NCBI RefSeq assembly: GCF_024197615.1
Contig: NZ_JAKUKE010000003.1
Location: forward strand, 103,684 to 167,683
Source of the DNA: Desulfuromonas sp. KJ2020
GTDB lineage: Bacteria; Desulfobacterota; Desulfuromonadia; Desulfuromonadales; SZUA-540
Direction: 5' to 3'
Length of the DNA: 64,000 bases
Shown: in pieces, positions 1-7,956 of the stretch
Numbering within the stretch: position 1 is the stretch's first letter
Layout of the letters: every line of letters begins with the position of its first letter
Position numbers and translations under genes: made by a program
Notes under the pieces: model-generated
Databases searched by the model: none
Told to the model about the DNA's origin: nothing
Seen by the model: the letters and a program-made list of their open reading frames with translations, nothing else

Positions 1-1804
1 CGGGGAAAACTATCACGGCGTGTTGGATGAAAAGGCCCTCGATGCCCTTGTCGCCCGCCTGCAAGTGGCCCCCCGTTTTGCCTTCGATACGGAGACGACC
101 AGCCTGACCGCTGTTCAGGCGGATCTGGTCGGCCTGTCCTTTGCCCTCGAACCGGAAGAGGCTTGGTATATTCCCGTGGGCCATCGTTATCTGGGGGCAC
201 CCGAGCAGCTGGCGCGGGACCATGTGCTGGACAGGCTGCGTCCTTTGCTGGAGGATGCGAGCCTTGGCAAGATCGGCCAGAACATCAAGTACGATGCGCT
301 GGTGCTGCGGCGGGCCGGCGTACAGGTCAAGGGGATCACCTTCGATACCATGCTGGCCTCCTACCTCACCAACCCGGCCTCCAAGAGTCACGGTATGGAT
401 GCCCTGGCCAGTGAACTGCTCGGCCACAAGACCATCAGCTATGCCGAGATGACCGGCAGTGGCAAGAAGCAGATCGGTTTTGAGGAAGTCGAGGTGGAAA
501 AGGCCATTGTGTATGCGGCCGAAGATGCCGATATCACGCTGCGTCTGGCCGAAGTTCTGGAGCCGAAGCTGCAGGAGACGGAGCAGGAGACCCTCTTTCG
601 GGACGTGGAGATGCCGCTGGTCGAGGTGCTGACCGACATGGAGTGGACCGGAATCCGCATCGATTCGGGCTTCCTGGAAGGGCTCTCCGCCGAGATGGAG
701 CAGAAACTGACAACGCTGGAAAAGGAGATTTTCGAGCTGGCCGGCGGTTCTTTCAATATCGGGTCGCCCAAGCAGCTTGGCGAAGTGCTCTTTGAGCGTC
801 TCGGACTCCCCAAGGGGAAGAAGACCAAGACGGGCTGGTCGACGGACGTGGAGGTGCTCAACAAACTGGCTGAGGACCATCCCGTGGCGGCGAAAATTCT
901 CGACTACCGCTCGCTGGCCAAGCTCAAGGGAACCTACGCCGATGCCCTGCCCAAACTGGTCAACCCGGAGACAGGGCGGATACATACCTCTTTCAATCAG
1001 GCCGTGACCGCGACGGGTCGACTTTCCTCCAGCGATCCCAACCTGCAGAACATCCCCATCCGCACGGAAGAAGGGAGCCGTCTCCGCGAAGCCTTCATTC
1101 CGGCCGAGGGCAATCTGCTGATCTCCGCCGACTATTCCCAGATCGAGCTGCGGGTGCTGGCCCATATGGCCGACGAGGCGGTGCTGCAGGAGAGCTTTGC
1201 CCAGGGGGAGGATATCCATCGCCGGACGGCCAGCGAGGTCTTCGGGGTCTTCCCCGAGATGGTGACGGCGGAAATGCGGCGACAGGCCAAGACCATCAAT
1301 TTCGGCGTCATCTACGGCATGGGAGCCTTCAGCCTCGGCAAAGACCTGGGCATTCCCACCCGCGAGGCCCAGACCTTCATCGACAACTACTTCGCCCGCT
1401 ACCCTGGCATCAAGGCCTTCATGGAGGGCAAGAAAGAGGAGGCCCGCGAGAAACTCTATGTTTCCACCCTGCTGGGCCGCCGCTGTGCCGTGCCCGAGAT
1501 CAACAGCAAGAATGGCGCCATCCGCAGCTACGCCGAACGCAACGCCATCAACTATCCGATCCAGGGGTCAGCGGCCGATATCGTCAAGATTGCCATGGTG
1601 CGCATCCACGCGCGCCTGCGTCAGGAGGGCCTGCAGGCGGCGATGGTGCTGCAGGTGCACGACGAACTGGTCTTCGATGTGCCGGAACGGGAAGTGGAGC
1701 AGGTCAAGCGCCTGGTACGCGAGGAAATGGAGGGCGCGGTGGCGCTCAAAGTGCCGCTGCTGGTCGAACTCGGTGTGGGCAAAAATTGGCGGCAGGCTCA
1801 CTAA
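1..1804 (+). CDS. polA: DNA polymerase I, 3' part (5' end outside window)
   Basis: The reading frame is open to the left edge, so only the last 600 residues are present; the 5'-3' exonuclease domain would lie outside. The visible part starts in the 3'-5' proofreading domain, whose three exonuclease motifs look intact (DTETTSL, GQNIKYD, YAAEDAD). The polymerase domain follows with motif A (SADYSQIELR), motif B (RRQAKTINFGVIYG) and motif C (VHDELVFD). It should fill gaps during repair and replace RNA primers. A GTG at 20 can act as a start on paper but is only an internal codon. Identity is very secure; the true start cannot be seen. Confidence 0.97.
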   Translation, partial: GENYHGVLDEKALDALVARLQVAPRFAFDTETTSLTAVQADLVGLSFALEPEEAWYIPVGHRYLGAPEQLARDHVLDRLRPLLEDASLGKIGQNIKYDALVLRRAGVQVKGITFDTMLASYLTNPASKSHGMDALASELLGHKTISYAEMTGSGKKQIGFEEVEVEKAIVYAAEDADITLRLAEVLEPKLQETEQETLFRDVEMPLVEVLTDMEWTGIRIDSGFLEGLSAEMEQKLTTLEKEIFELAGGSFNIGSPKQLGEVLFERLGLPKGKKTKTGWSTDVEVLNKLAEDHPVAAKILDYRSLAKLKGTYADALPKLVNPETGRIHTSFNQAVTATGRLSSSDPNLQNIPIRTEEGSRLREAFIPAEGNLLISADYSQIELRVLAHMADEAVLQESFAQGEDIHRRTASEVFGVFPEMVTAEMRRQAKTINFGVIYGMGAFSLGKDLGIPTREAQTFIDNYFARYPGIKAFMEGKKEEAREKLYVSTLLGRRCAVPEINSKNGAIRSYAERNAINYPIQGSAADIVKIAMVRIHARLRQEGLQAAMVLQVHDELVFDVPEREVEQVKRLVREEMEGAVALKVPLLVELGVGKNWRQAH

Positions 1805-1832
1805 AAAGAGGCCGCGGGCGGGGTCATAGCGG

Positions 1833-1859
1833 TTGTTTTTCCCGGTGACTGGGTATAAT
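1833..1859 (+). promoter_or_regulatory. candidate sigma-70 promoter for the downstream dehydrogenase
   Basis: A perfect TATAAT at 1854-1859 is preceded by only a weak -35 (TTGTTT at 1833, 15-bp spacer, or GGTTGT at 1831, 17-bp spacer). It lies in the gap after polA, 47 nt before the next start codon. No experimental support. Confidence 0.45.
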
Positions 1860-1905
1860 ATACAGACTGTTTTCAATTCTGCGGGCATGAAATGGGAGGA
1901 AATCC

Positions 1906-2772
1906 ATGATTAAAGAGGTTGGTTTTGTTGGGCTCGGGACGGTCGGCAAGCACATGGCGATCAACCTGTTAAAGGGGAACTACAATCTCACCGTTTTTGA
2001 CAATAATGCCGACGCGGTCAATGAGCTTGAGAAGCGGGGGGCCAAGGGGGCTTCCAGCGCCATGGAGGCGGCCAAGGGCAAGGATCTGGTTATCGTCATC
2101 CTGCCGGAAAAAGAGGAGTGGGAAGCCGCTCTTTCGGCCGAAACCGGTTTTCTCAAGGGGATTGATCCGGGCACTATTCTTGTGGACATGGGGACCCACT
2201 CCCTGGAGACGACCATGGAACTGGCGGAAGAGGCGGCGAGCCGTCGGGTTATGTTCCTGGAGGCGCCCGTCTGGGGAACCAAGGAACATGCCGCCAACGG
2301 CCTGCTCACCATTCTTACCGGCGGCGACCCGACTTTGCTTGGGCGTTGCCGAGAGCCTTTTTCCTTCTTCGCTCTCAACGTTATTCATGTCGGCGAAATC
2401 GGCTCCGCCACCCGCATGAAGTTTGTGGTCAATCTGGTGCAGGCCCAACTCGTGGAAGGGCTGGCTGAAGGCCTGGTCTTTGGTGAAAAGCTCGGCTTTT
2501 CCGCCGACCGCATCCTCGAGGTGCTCGACTCGGGTGGGGTGGCTTCGCCGCTGCTGCATTCCAAGGGACGCTCCATCGCCCGTGGCGATTTTTCCCGCAA
2601 CCTGGCCCTGAAGTATGTCTTCGAGGGGCTGCAGATCGTCAAGGATGTGGCGGACAAGGCCAACCTTGAACTGCCGGCCAACGACGCCGTTCTCAAGGTG
2701 TACGAACAGGCGGTCAAGGATGGACGCGGCGAGGAGGATTTCTCCGCGGTGATCAAGGTGCTGCGCCGGTAA
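1906..2772 (+). CDS. NAD(P)-dependent beta-hydroxyacid dehydrogenase (3-hydroxyisobutyrate dehydrogenase family)
   Basis: 288 residues, the usual length for the family. The N-terminus is a Rossmann fold with GFVGLGTVGKHMA as the dinucleotide loop. The C-terminal helical half carries the conserved catalytic lysine region (MKFVVNLVQAQLVEGLAEG). Family members oxidise or reduce small beta-hydroxyacids such as hydroxyisobutyrate, tartronate semialdehyde or gamma-hydroxybutyrate. The substrate here cannot be read from sequence. The ATG at 1906 has a good ribosome site (GGGAGGAAAT) a few bases upstream. It has its own promoter candidate and a terminator behind it, so it is probably monocistronic. 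Confidence 0.85.
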   Translation: MIKEVGFVGLGTVGKHMAINLLKGNYNLTVFDNNADAVNELEKRGAKGASSAMEAAKGKDLVIVILPEKEEWEAALSAETGFLKGIDPGTILVDMGTHSLETTMELAEEAASRRVMFLEAPVWGTKEHAANGLLTILTGGDPTLLGRCREPFSFFALNVIHVGEIGSATRMKFVVNLVQAQLVEGLAEGLVFGEKLGFSADRILEVLDSGGVASPLLHSKGRSIARGDFSRNLALKYVFEGLQIVKDVADKANLELPANDAVLKVYEQAVKDGRGEEDFSAVIKVLRR

Positions 2773-2809
2773 AGCGAGACCGGCCTGGCTGTACGAATAA
2801 AAGCACACA

Positions 2810-2836
2810 GGGCGCCACCGCAAGGGGCGCCCTTTT
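2810..2836 (+). terminator. intrinsic terminator after the dehydrogenase gene
   Basis: A 7-bp perfect GC stem (GGGCGCC / GGCGCCC, 2810-2816 with 2826-2832) is followed directly by four T. It lies 37 nt after the dehydrogenase stop and before the radical SAM gene. Confidence 0.8.
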
Positions 2837-2894
2837 CACGTGACTTGCCCGTCCGGTTGAGGCGCGACAGGTAAGAGGGGGCCTGCTTTCGTCG

Positions 2895-3941
2895 ATGGAA
2901 CTCTGGCAGCAGCAACTGAAGGAATCAATCACGAGCCCGGCTGAACTGGCCCGGCGCCTTGGGCTGGATCCCGCCGAAACGGACCGGGTCGCCGGCCGTT
3001 ATCCTCTGCGCATCACCCCCTATTATCTGGACCTTGTGCGGGAGGCCGGGGATCCGATCTGGCGGCAATGCGTGCCAGACCCAGCGGAGCTGGCGGCAGA
3101 CGAGGATCTGGCGGACCCGCTGGCCGAAGAGGTTCTTTCCCCCGTCCCGGCCATCGTACACCGCTATCCGGACCGGGTGCTGTTTCTGGTCAGCGGCACC
3201 TGTGCCACCTACTGCCGTTTCTGCACGCGCAAGCGCAAGGTCGGCTGTCCGTCCATGCGGGTCTCTTTCCACGAGGTGCTCGACGGCATCGCCTACATCA
3301 CCCATAAGCCCGAGGTGCGTGATGTTCTCCTCTCTGGCGGCGATCCCCTGATGATGTCGGACCTGCTGCTTGAAGATATCCTCGGCCGCCTGCGCGCCAT
3401 CCCCCATGTGGAAATCATCCGCATTGGCACCCGCATGCCGGTGACCCTGCCCGACCGCATCACCGACGGGCTCTGCAAGGTGCTGCGCCGCTTTGCCCCT
3501 CTCTACCTGAACACCCACTTCAATCATCCTCGCGAGCTTACTCCCGCCGCGGCCGAGGCCTGTCGCCGCCTGGCCGATGCCGGCGTGGTGCTGGGCAATC
3601 AGACGGTGCTGCTGAAGGGGGTCAATGATAAGGCCGAGGTGATGGCGGAACTGTTCAGAGGACTGCTGCGTCTGCGGGTGCGGCCCTACTACCTGCACCA
3701 GATGGATCTGGTCAGCGGCACCCGGCACTTTCGCACGCGGGTGGAGCAGGGGATCGATATTCTCAGCGCTCTGCGCGGGCAGGTATCGGGGCTGGCCATT
3801 CCCCACTATGTCATCGACCTGCCGGGTGGCAAGGGGAAGGTTCCGATTGTGCCCCAGGTTGTGGAAAAAATGGGGGATGAAATCCTGATCCGCACCGCCG
3901 ACGGCGAACTGGTGCGCTTTCCTAACGGGTATGGCGTCTAG
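2895..3941 (+). CDS. KamA-family radical SAM aminomutase, probable EF-P lysine 2,3-aminomutase (EpmB-like)
   Basis: 348 residues. The radical SAM cluster motif is CATYCRFC (CxxxCxxC), and a lysine-2,3-aminomutase-type PLP-lysine region is present (VIDLPGGKGKVPI). The family converts L-lysine to beta-lysine. The length matches EpmB (about 340) rather than the roughly 416-residue catabolic clostridial KamA. However, the C-terminal PGG(K)GK stretch is the classical KamA form rather than that of E. coli EpmB. Location decides the role: epmA and efp lie immediately beyond pldA on the opposite strand, so it most likely makes the (R)-beta-lysine that EpmA attaches to EF-P. It is convergent with pldA, 18 bp apart. 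The ribosome site is weak and distant (GAGGGGG about 13 nt upstream). Confidence 0.82.
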   Translation: MELWQQQLKESITSPAELARRLGLDPAETDRVAGRYPLRITPYYLDLVREAGDPIWRQCVPDPAELAADEDLADPLAEEVLSPVPAIVHRYPDRVLFLVSGTCATYCRFCTRKRKVGCPSMRVSFHEVLDGIAYITHKPEVRDVLLSGGDPLMMSDLLLEDILGRLRAIPHVEIIRIGTRMPVTLPDRITDGLCKVLRRFAPLYLNTHFNHPRELTPAAAEACRRLADAGVVLGNQTVLLKGVNDKAEVMAELFRGLLRLRVRPYYLHQMDLVSGTRHFRTRVEQGIDILSALRGQVSGLAIPHYVIDLPGGKGKVPIVPQVVEKMGDEILIRTADGELVRFPNGYGV

Positions 3942-3959
3942 CGGCAGGAAGGAGGCGAC

Positions 3960-4904
3960 TTACAGCCAGTTGGCGATAATAATTCCCACGCCAATGCGGT
4001 TGGTGGAATGGTTGTAGTCGATCAGGCTTTCGCCGTAGCCATTGAAGTACTGGATGTAGCCATCGAAGCGGGGGTGTAGAGGGAAGCTCCAGTCGACCTG
4101 GACGGCACCGTAGTTTTCCGCGCGGAAGTTGTTGCGCAGCATCAGGCCGAAGCGATGGTTCCCCCAGGTGTAGACGGCGTTGAATTCTCCGTAGCCCATA
4201 TATTTGTGAATATCGGGATTGTCGTCGCTGGAACGGCTTTCGGGGAGGCGATACCAGGGGCGCAGGGCGAAATAGAGGTTGCCCCGCTCAAAGGCGAATT
4301 GGGCGTAGAGACGGTTCCAGCTGCGGGACAGGGGCTCACTGCGTCCGTTGGACTGGTGTTCGAAACCCAGAGTGATGAGGCGGTTGCGCACACCCAGCAG
4401 AGAATAGTCGTTGTCGAAAGTGAGGAAGATTTCAGGCTGATAGTTCGTTTCCCGAAAGGGTGAGGAGGCATCGCTGTTGTAGGCCTGCCAATGGGATTGT
4501 TGAGTATAGCCGGCGTACAGGGTGCCTCGGCCGGCGATGCGCTCCCACAGCGGCGTTTTGAAGCTGACCTGAAATTTGACTTCTATCTCCTTAAGTTCCA
4601 GGTTGCGGTCCGTGCCCGTGTAGGGTTCGTTGTTGACCGAAGAATTGTACGTGGCGGGCAGCAGGTAGTTCGGTTTGTGCGGCATGATGGCGAAACGGCT
4701 GGCCGACATCTTTTTTTCAAAGGCCCGCCGCTGGGTGATAGCCGATTCAACGGGCGCGGTGAGGGCTTCGGCCGGGAGGTTTTCCGTGTTGCCGTTCTCC
4801 TCGGCCCCGCTAACCGCAGGCAGGATCAGCAGAACCAGCAAAAACGGCAGGCTCGGCCGTAAAACGCGGTAAAAGAGGCGGGGAAATGCGGTCCATTTTT
4901 TCAT
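3960..4904 (-). CDS. pldA: outer-membrane phospholipase A1 (OMPLA)
   Basis: 314 residues. A signal peptide with a long leucine-rich core is followed by a polar stretch and a beta-barrel. The OMPLA catalytic signature is complete: EHQSNGRS supplies His and Ser, and SRSWNRLY supplies Asn. The family hydrolyses phospholipids that reach the outer leaflet of the outer membrane and is normally active only as a calcium-bound dimer. A GTG at 4910 would overlap the epmA stop, but the GGAGGAG ribosome site is spaced 8 nt from the ATG at 4904, so that start is preferred. It is the last gene of the efp-epmA-pldA run. Why it follows the EF-P genes is not obvious. Confidence 0.88.
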   Translation of the reverse strand: MKKWTAFPRLFYRVLRPSLPFLLVLLILPAVSGAEENGNTENLPAEALTAPVESAITQRRAFEKKMSASRFAIMPHKPNYLLPATYNSSVNNEPYTGTDRNLELKEIEVKFQVSFKTPLWERIAGRGTLYAGYTQQSHWQAYNSDASSPFRETNYQPEIFLTFDNDYSLLGVRNRLITLGFEHQSNGRSEPLSRSWNRLYAQFAFERGNLYFALRPWYRLPESRSSDDNPDIHKYMGYGEFNAVYTWGNHRFGLMLRNNFRAENYGAVQVDWSFPLHPRFDGYIQYFNGYGESLIDYNHSTNRIGVGIIIANWL

Positions 4905-4906
4905 GA

Positions 4907-5818
4907 TCACAGCTCCTCCGGGGTGAAGGCGACGACTTCGTCAATGGTGCCGGCATTGGCCAGCAGCATGACGAGCCGGTCGAGTCCCAGGGCAATGCCT
5001 GCCGCTTCCGGCATAAGCAGCAGCTCCGTCAGAAATTTCTCTGCCGGCGGGTAAGGAGGCTTGCCGGCGGCCTGCCGCCTGGCCTCCTCGGCCTCAAAAC
5101 GCTGGCGCTGTTCGGGCGCATCCGTCAGCTCCGAGAAGGCATTGGCCAGTTCCATCCCCAGGACATAAAGCTCAAAGCGTTCCGCCACTTCCGGCTGTCC
5201 CGGTTTGCGGCGGGCCAGGGCCGCCAGCTCGGCCGGATACTCGATGAGGAAGGTTGGTCGTTCGCGGCCTAGCTTCGGTTCGATCTCAAAAGCGATCACC
5301 TCGTCGAAGGTGTCCGTTGCCAGGGCCTGCTCCAAGCTGACGGAGCCGTACCGGCGAAAGGCCTCACGGACGGTCAGCTGCTCCCACGGAGGTGTCAATG
5401 GCAGCGACTGTCCCTGCCAGCGCAGAGTGCCGTCGGGAACCAGGCAGGTCAGCAGGTCTTCGCATTCCTCCATGAGCCCCTGGTAGTTCATGCCGGTACC
5501 ATACCATTCGAGCATGGTGAACTCGGGGAGATGGCGGCTCCCTCTCTCCTGATGACGCCAGCAGGGGCAGATCTGGAAAATCCGCTCGTAACCGGCCGCC
5601 AGCAGGCGCTTCATGCAGAGCTCCGGCGAGGTGTGCAGGTACCAGCCTTCACTGGTCACGGCATCGATGGTGCTCTCGGGGGCATTGGTGGGTACGCGAT
5701 GGGGGGTGCTCACCTCAAGATAGCCGGAATCCATAAAAAAGGCCCGGATTCTGTGCAGAATCCGGGCTCTTTTTTCAAGGTTCAGACGTTTTCTGGTCAG
5801 AGCCCAGTTCGGGTCCAT
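4907..5818 (-). CDS. epmA: EF-P--(R)-beta-lysine ligase (GenX/PoxA/YjeA)
   Basis: 303 residues, about the length of E. coli EpmA. It is a class II lysyl-tRNA-synthetase-like catalytic core without the anticodon-binding domain. Motif 2 is visible (FQICPCWRHQERGSRHLPEF, with the ATP-binding arginine) and so is motif 3 (GIALGLDRLVMLL). The enzyme adenylates beta-lysine and attaches it to a lysine of EF-P. It starts 6 bp after the efp stop, so the two are translated from one message, and pldA follows 2 nt beyond its stop. The KamA/EpmB-like gene on the other side of pldA probably provides the substrate. Confidence 0.93.
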   Translation of the reverse strand: MDPNWALTRKRLNLEKRARILHRIRAFFMDSGYLEVSTPHRVPTNAPESTIDAVTSEGWYLHTSPELCMKRLLAAGYERIFQICPCWRHQERGSRHLPEFTMLEWYGTGMNYQGLMEECEDLLTCLVPDGTLRWQGQSLPLTPPWEQLTVREAFRRYGSVSLEQALATDTFDEVIAFEIEPKLGRERPTFLIEYPAELAALARRKPGQPEVAERFELYVLGMELANAFSELTDAPEQRQRFEAEEARRQAAGKPPYPPAEKFLTELLLMPEAAGIALGLDRLVMLLANAGTIDEVVAFTPEEL

Positions 5819-5824
5819 CCTGAT

Positions 5825-6388
5825 TTATTCCTTGACGCGGGTGACGTAGTCGCCGGTGCGGGTGTCGATCTGAATGAGATCCCCTTCCTCGACAAAGGAG
5901 GGGACGGCCAGATTGTAACCGCTTTCGACCGTGGCGGGTTTGTTGTTGCCGGCAGCGGTATCCCCCTTGACCCAGGGATCGGCCTGGGTGACGCGCAGGT
6001 TGACGAAATTCGGCAGGGTGATGCCGATGCCGCGGCCGTTGTACATGAGGATTTTCACTTCCATGTTGTCTTTGAGGAAGTATTTGTCGTCTCCCAGCGT
6101 CTCTTCGGTCAGAGTGACCTGCTCAAAGCTCTTGTTGTCCATAAAGACGTAGCCTTCTTCGTCCTGGTAAAGGTACTGCATATCGCGGTCTTCCAGGGCG
6201 GCGGGCTCGAAGCTTTCGCCGGAGCGGTAGGTGCGGTCGAAGAGGGAGCCGGTGATCATGTTGCGCAGTTTACACTTGTAAAGGGCCTGCCCCTTGCCGG
6301 GCTTGGTGAAGTCGAATTGGACGATGACATGGGGCTCGCCTTCAATCATCAGCTTGAGGCCTTTTTTGAGGTCTGCACAGGTGTACAT
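5825..6388 (-). CDS. efp: translation elongation factor P
   Basis: 187 residues with the three EF-P beta-barrel domains and the C-terminal signature region (IQIDTRTGDYVTRV). The domain I loop reads KPGKGQA, placing the modifiable lysine at residue 32, the counterpart of Lys34 in E. coli. This fits the EpmA and EpmB-like genes alongside. EF-P relieves ribosome stalling at polyproline stretches. A longer reading frame runs up to 6460, but the ATG at 6388 (MYTCADLKKGL) aligns with family N-termini and is preceded by AAGGAGAA. First gene of the efp-epmA-pldA operon and divergent from the second EF-P paralogue. Confidence 0.95.
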   Translation of the reverse strand: MYTCADLKKGLKLMIEGEPHVIVQFDFTKPGKGQALYKCKLRNMITGSLFDRTYRSGESFEPAALEDRDMQYLYQDEEGYVFMDNKSFEQVTLTEETLGDDKYFLKDNMEVKILMYNGRGIGITLPNFVNLRVTQADPWVKGDTAAGNNKPATVESGYNLAVPSFVEEGDLIQIDTRTGDYVTRVKE

Positions 6389-6580
6389 GGAACGTTCTCC
6401 TTCGCGTATATGTTTTTTTATGTGGAAACAGGTACGAGTGTCATGCCTCGGAAATTGCACATTTAATCACAGGAGTGCCTGTTTTGTCACTGAAAATTTC
6501 CTGAGCGGTCTGATTGTTTTTTGGGGAGCCCCTGTGATATGTTTTGCCGTCGCACTCAATTTTCCGTGAAGGAGCCAATC
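6389..6580. promoter_or_regulatory. divergent control region between the two EF-P genes
   Basis: 192 bp separating two EF-P paralogues transcribed away from each other. Towards the plus strand, TTGTTT followed about 18 bp later by TATGTT near 6540 could be a promoter. A GGGGAGCCCC inverted repeat lies between these two boxes. On the minus strand TGACAC with TAAAAA about 17 bp away is possible but weak. No well-defined operator was found. Confidence 0.35.
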
Positions 6581-7144
6581 ATGATCACCACAGCCGATTT
6601 CAAACGGGGCCTCGTCATTCAGCTGGATAACGCCCCCTGTCTTATTCTGGATCTGACCACCCAGTCGCCTTCCGCCCGCGGCGGCAATACCCTGGTCAAA
6701 ACCAAGTATCGCAATCTGCTCACCGGCCAGGTGCTGGAAAAGACCTTCAAGGCGGGAGACAAGGCCGATGAAGCCGATTTCGAACGGCGCAAAGGACAAT
6801 TTCTCTATCCTTCCGGGGATGGCGGCGTCTTCATGGATCTGGAAAACTACGAACAGTACGAACTGGATGAAGAACTCTTTGAGCCGATCAAGGGGTTTCT
6901 GCTGGAGGGCGCCGACGTGCAACTCGGCGTTTTCGAAGGGCGGGTCGTCAGCGTCGATCCTCCCATGATCGTCGAACTGCTGGTCACCGAAACGGCCCCA
7001 GCGATCAAGAACGCCACGGCAACGGCCCAGACCAAGGACGCGGTACTTGAGACGGGTATGCATATTCAGGTTCCCGGTTACCTCGAAGCCGGCGAGCGCG
7101 TCAAGGTCGACACCCGCGAAGCACGTTTCGTCTCTCGCGCCTGA
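6581..7144 (+). CDS. efpL: EF-P-like protein, EfpL/YeiP type
   Basis: 187 residues with the EF-P three-domain layout. The domain I loop reads QSPSARGGNT instead of a lysine-bearing PGKG loop. This matches E. coli YeiP/EfpL (QSPTARGA), with an arginine at residue 33 where EF-P has its modified lysine. It is therefore not expected to be beta-lysylated. EfpL has been described as a second factor that eases stalling at proline-rich and other difficult motifs. The ATG at 6581 is preceded by AAGGAGCC; an upstream in-frame ATG at 6521 would add an unrelated leader. Followed by its own terminator. Confidence 0.92.
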   Translation: MITTADFKRGLVIQLDNAPCLILDLTTQSPSARGGNTLVKTKYRNLLTGQVLEKTFKAGDKADEADFERRKGQFLYPSGDGGVFMDLENYEQYELDEELFEPIKGFLLEGADVQLGVFEGRVVSVDPPMIVELLVTETAPAIKNATATAQTKDAVLETGMHIQVPGYLEAGERVKVDTREARFVSRA

Positions 7145-7169
7145 TTTTTCCTGCCAACAGGTTCTTTTA

Positions 7170-7200
7170 AACGCCACCCCCACCGGAGGTGGCGTTTTCT
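7170..7200 (+). terminator. intrinsic terminator after efpL
   Basis: A 9-bp perfect stem (AACGCCACC / GGTGGCGTT, 7170-7178 with 7188-7196), a 9-nt loop and a T-rich tail, starting 26 nt after the efpL stop. Confidence 0.87.
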
Positions 7201-7258
7201 TTCAGCCTCCCTCAATCCCTCCTTTTTCTGTCCGGTGAATCCCGGTTCAAGCCAGTTT

Positions 7259-7274
7259 TTTGCAAAACTGCAAA
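7259..7274. promoter_or_regulatory. distal enhancer-like inverted repeat TTTGC-N6-GCAAA upstream of the MFS gene
   Basis: TTTGC AAAACT GCAAA, a perfect 5-bp-arm inverted repeat with a 6-nt spacer. The same arrangement recurs at 7408, 13612 and 13743. It lies about 257 bp upstream of the sigma-54 promoter at 7523. Further arms nearby (TTTTGCG at 7280, CGCAAAA at 7301) suggest more than one protein dimer binds. Within the otherwise gene-free stretch 7197-7605 these repeats and the promoter are the only structure seen, apart from a GCACC/GGTGC repeat at 7351-7365. Confidence 0.7.
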
Positions 7275-7407
7275 AGGCCTTTTGCGGCTGATCGCGGAGT
7301 CGCAAAACGGCGATTTGGTCGACTCCGATTTCTCCGCAGCCCCCTTGTGGCACCGATTTGGTGCACATTTCACAGTGATCCATCACGTCGCGGTCGGCTC
7401 TCGGCCT

Positions 7408-7423
7408 TTTGCATTCGTGCAAA
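7408..7423. promoter_or_regulatory. proximal enhancer-like inverted repeat TTTGC-N6-GCAAA upstream of the MFS gene
   Basis: TTTGC ATTCGT GCAAA. Same arms and spacing as the other three copies. It is centred about 108 bp upstream of the sigma-54 promoter at 7523, a normal distance for an activator that works by DNA looping. Confidence 0.72.
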
Positions 7424-7522
7424 TTTTTTGGGGTAGAGCGGGGCTTGAATTGTCAAGGTTTGTTTGTTGTAAGTATCTGAAAATAAAGCGGAAAATATTT
7501 TTATCCGGCAAAAATCAAACAT

Positions 7523-7538
7523 TGGTATGGCGGTTGCT
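7523..7538 (+). promoter_or_regulatory. sigma-54 (RpoN) promoter of the MFS transporter gene
   Basis: TGGTATGGCGGTTGCT matches the -24/-12 consensus TGGCACG-N4-TTGCW at all key positions. GG and GC are correctly separated by 10 bp. Transcription would start near 7549, leaving a leader of about 57 nt before the first good start codon at 7606. Two enhancer-like repeats lie upstream. Confidence 0.78.
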
Positions 7539-7605
7539 CTATGAGGTATACAACACGGGCACCGATTGGCCCGAACTGACAACCTCCTATGGGAGCAGGT
7601 TCACG

Positions 7606-7956
7606 ATGGTTTGTCCCTATTTCCGCCAGAACGAAGATTATTGCGACGTGGGTTGCGGTTACATTTCGCCGCACGATGTGAAAACCATCGTTGCGTTCTG
7701 TAACTGCCGGTTCAGGGAATGCGCCAAATATCAGGAACTCGCCGAGCGCGTCGGCTCCCTGCCTGAGCCGCAGGTTGAAATGCCGCGGCCCCGCCTCGCG
7801 GCCATGGCTCCGCAGGCAAGTGCGGCGACGGCGGTTCGCAAAGAGGCCCCCATCAAAATTCCCTTCAAATCCCGTTGGCCCTTGTCTTTTCAGTTGCGAT
7901 ACGTCACGGCTCATTATCACGAAGCCTATATTTCACCCATGACAGAGGAGAGAAAA
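7606..7956 (+). CDS. cysteine-rich N-terminal segment, in frame with and running into the MFS transporter
   Basis: The ATG at 7606 has a GGGAGCAGG ribosome site. It encodes a compact cysteine-rich stretch (MVCPYFRQNEDYCDVGCGYI, later FCNCRFRECAKY; seven Cys in about 45 residues), then a Pro/Ala-rich linker. No stop codon separates it from the transporter start at 7957, so translation from here would give a 541-residue fusion. The transporter has its own ribosome site. A TGA in the +1 frame at 7940 gives an ordinary stop-ribosome-site-start layout, so in relatives this may be a separate small gene. Function unknown; metal binding is a guess from the cysteines. Confidence 0.5.

Noticed and set aside
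2895-3941. Lysine-fermentation aminomutase
   Set aside because: No other lysine-degradation genes are nearby, the length is EpmB-like, and efp/epmA are adjacent.
7346-7365. TGGCACCGATTTGGTGCA as a sigma-54 promoter
   Set aside because: The distance from GG to GC is 12 bp instead of 10. A correctly spaced match exists at 7523.
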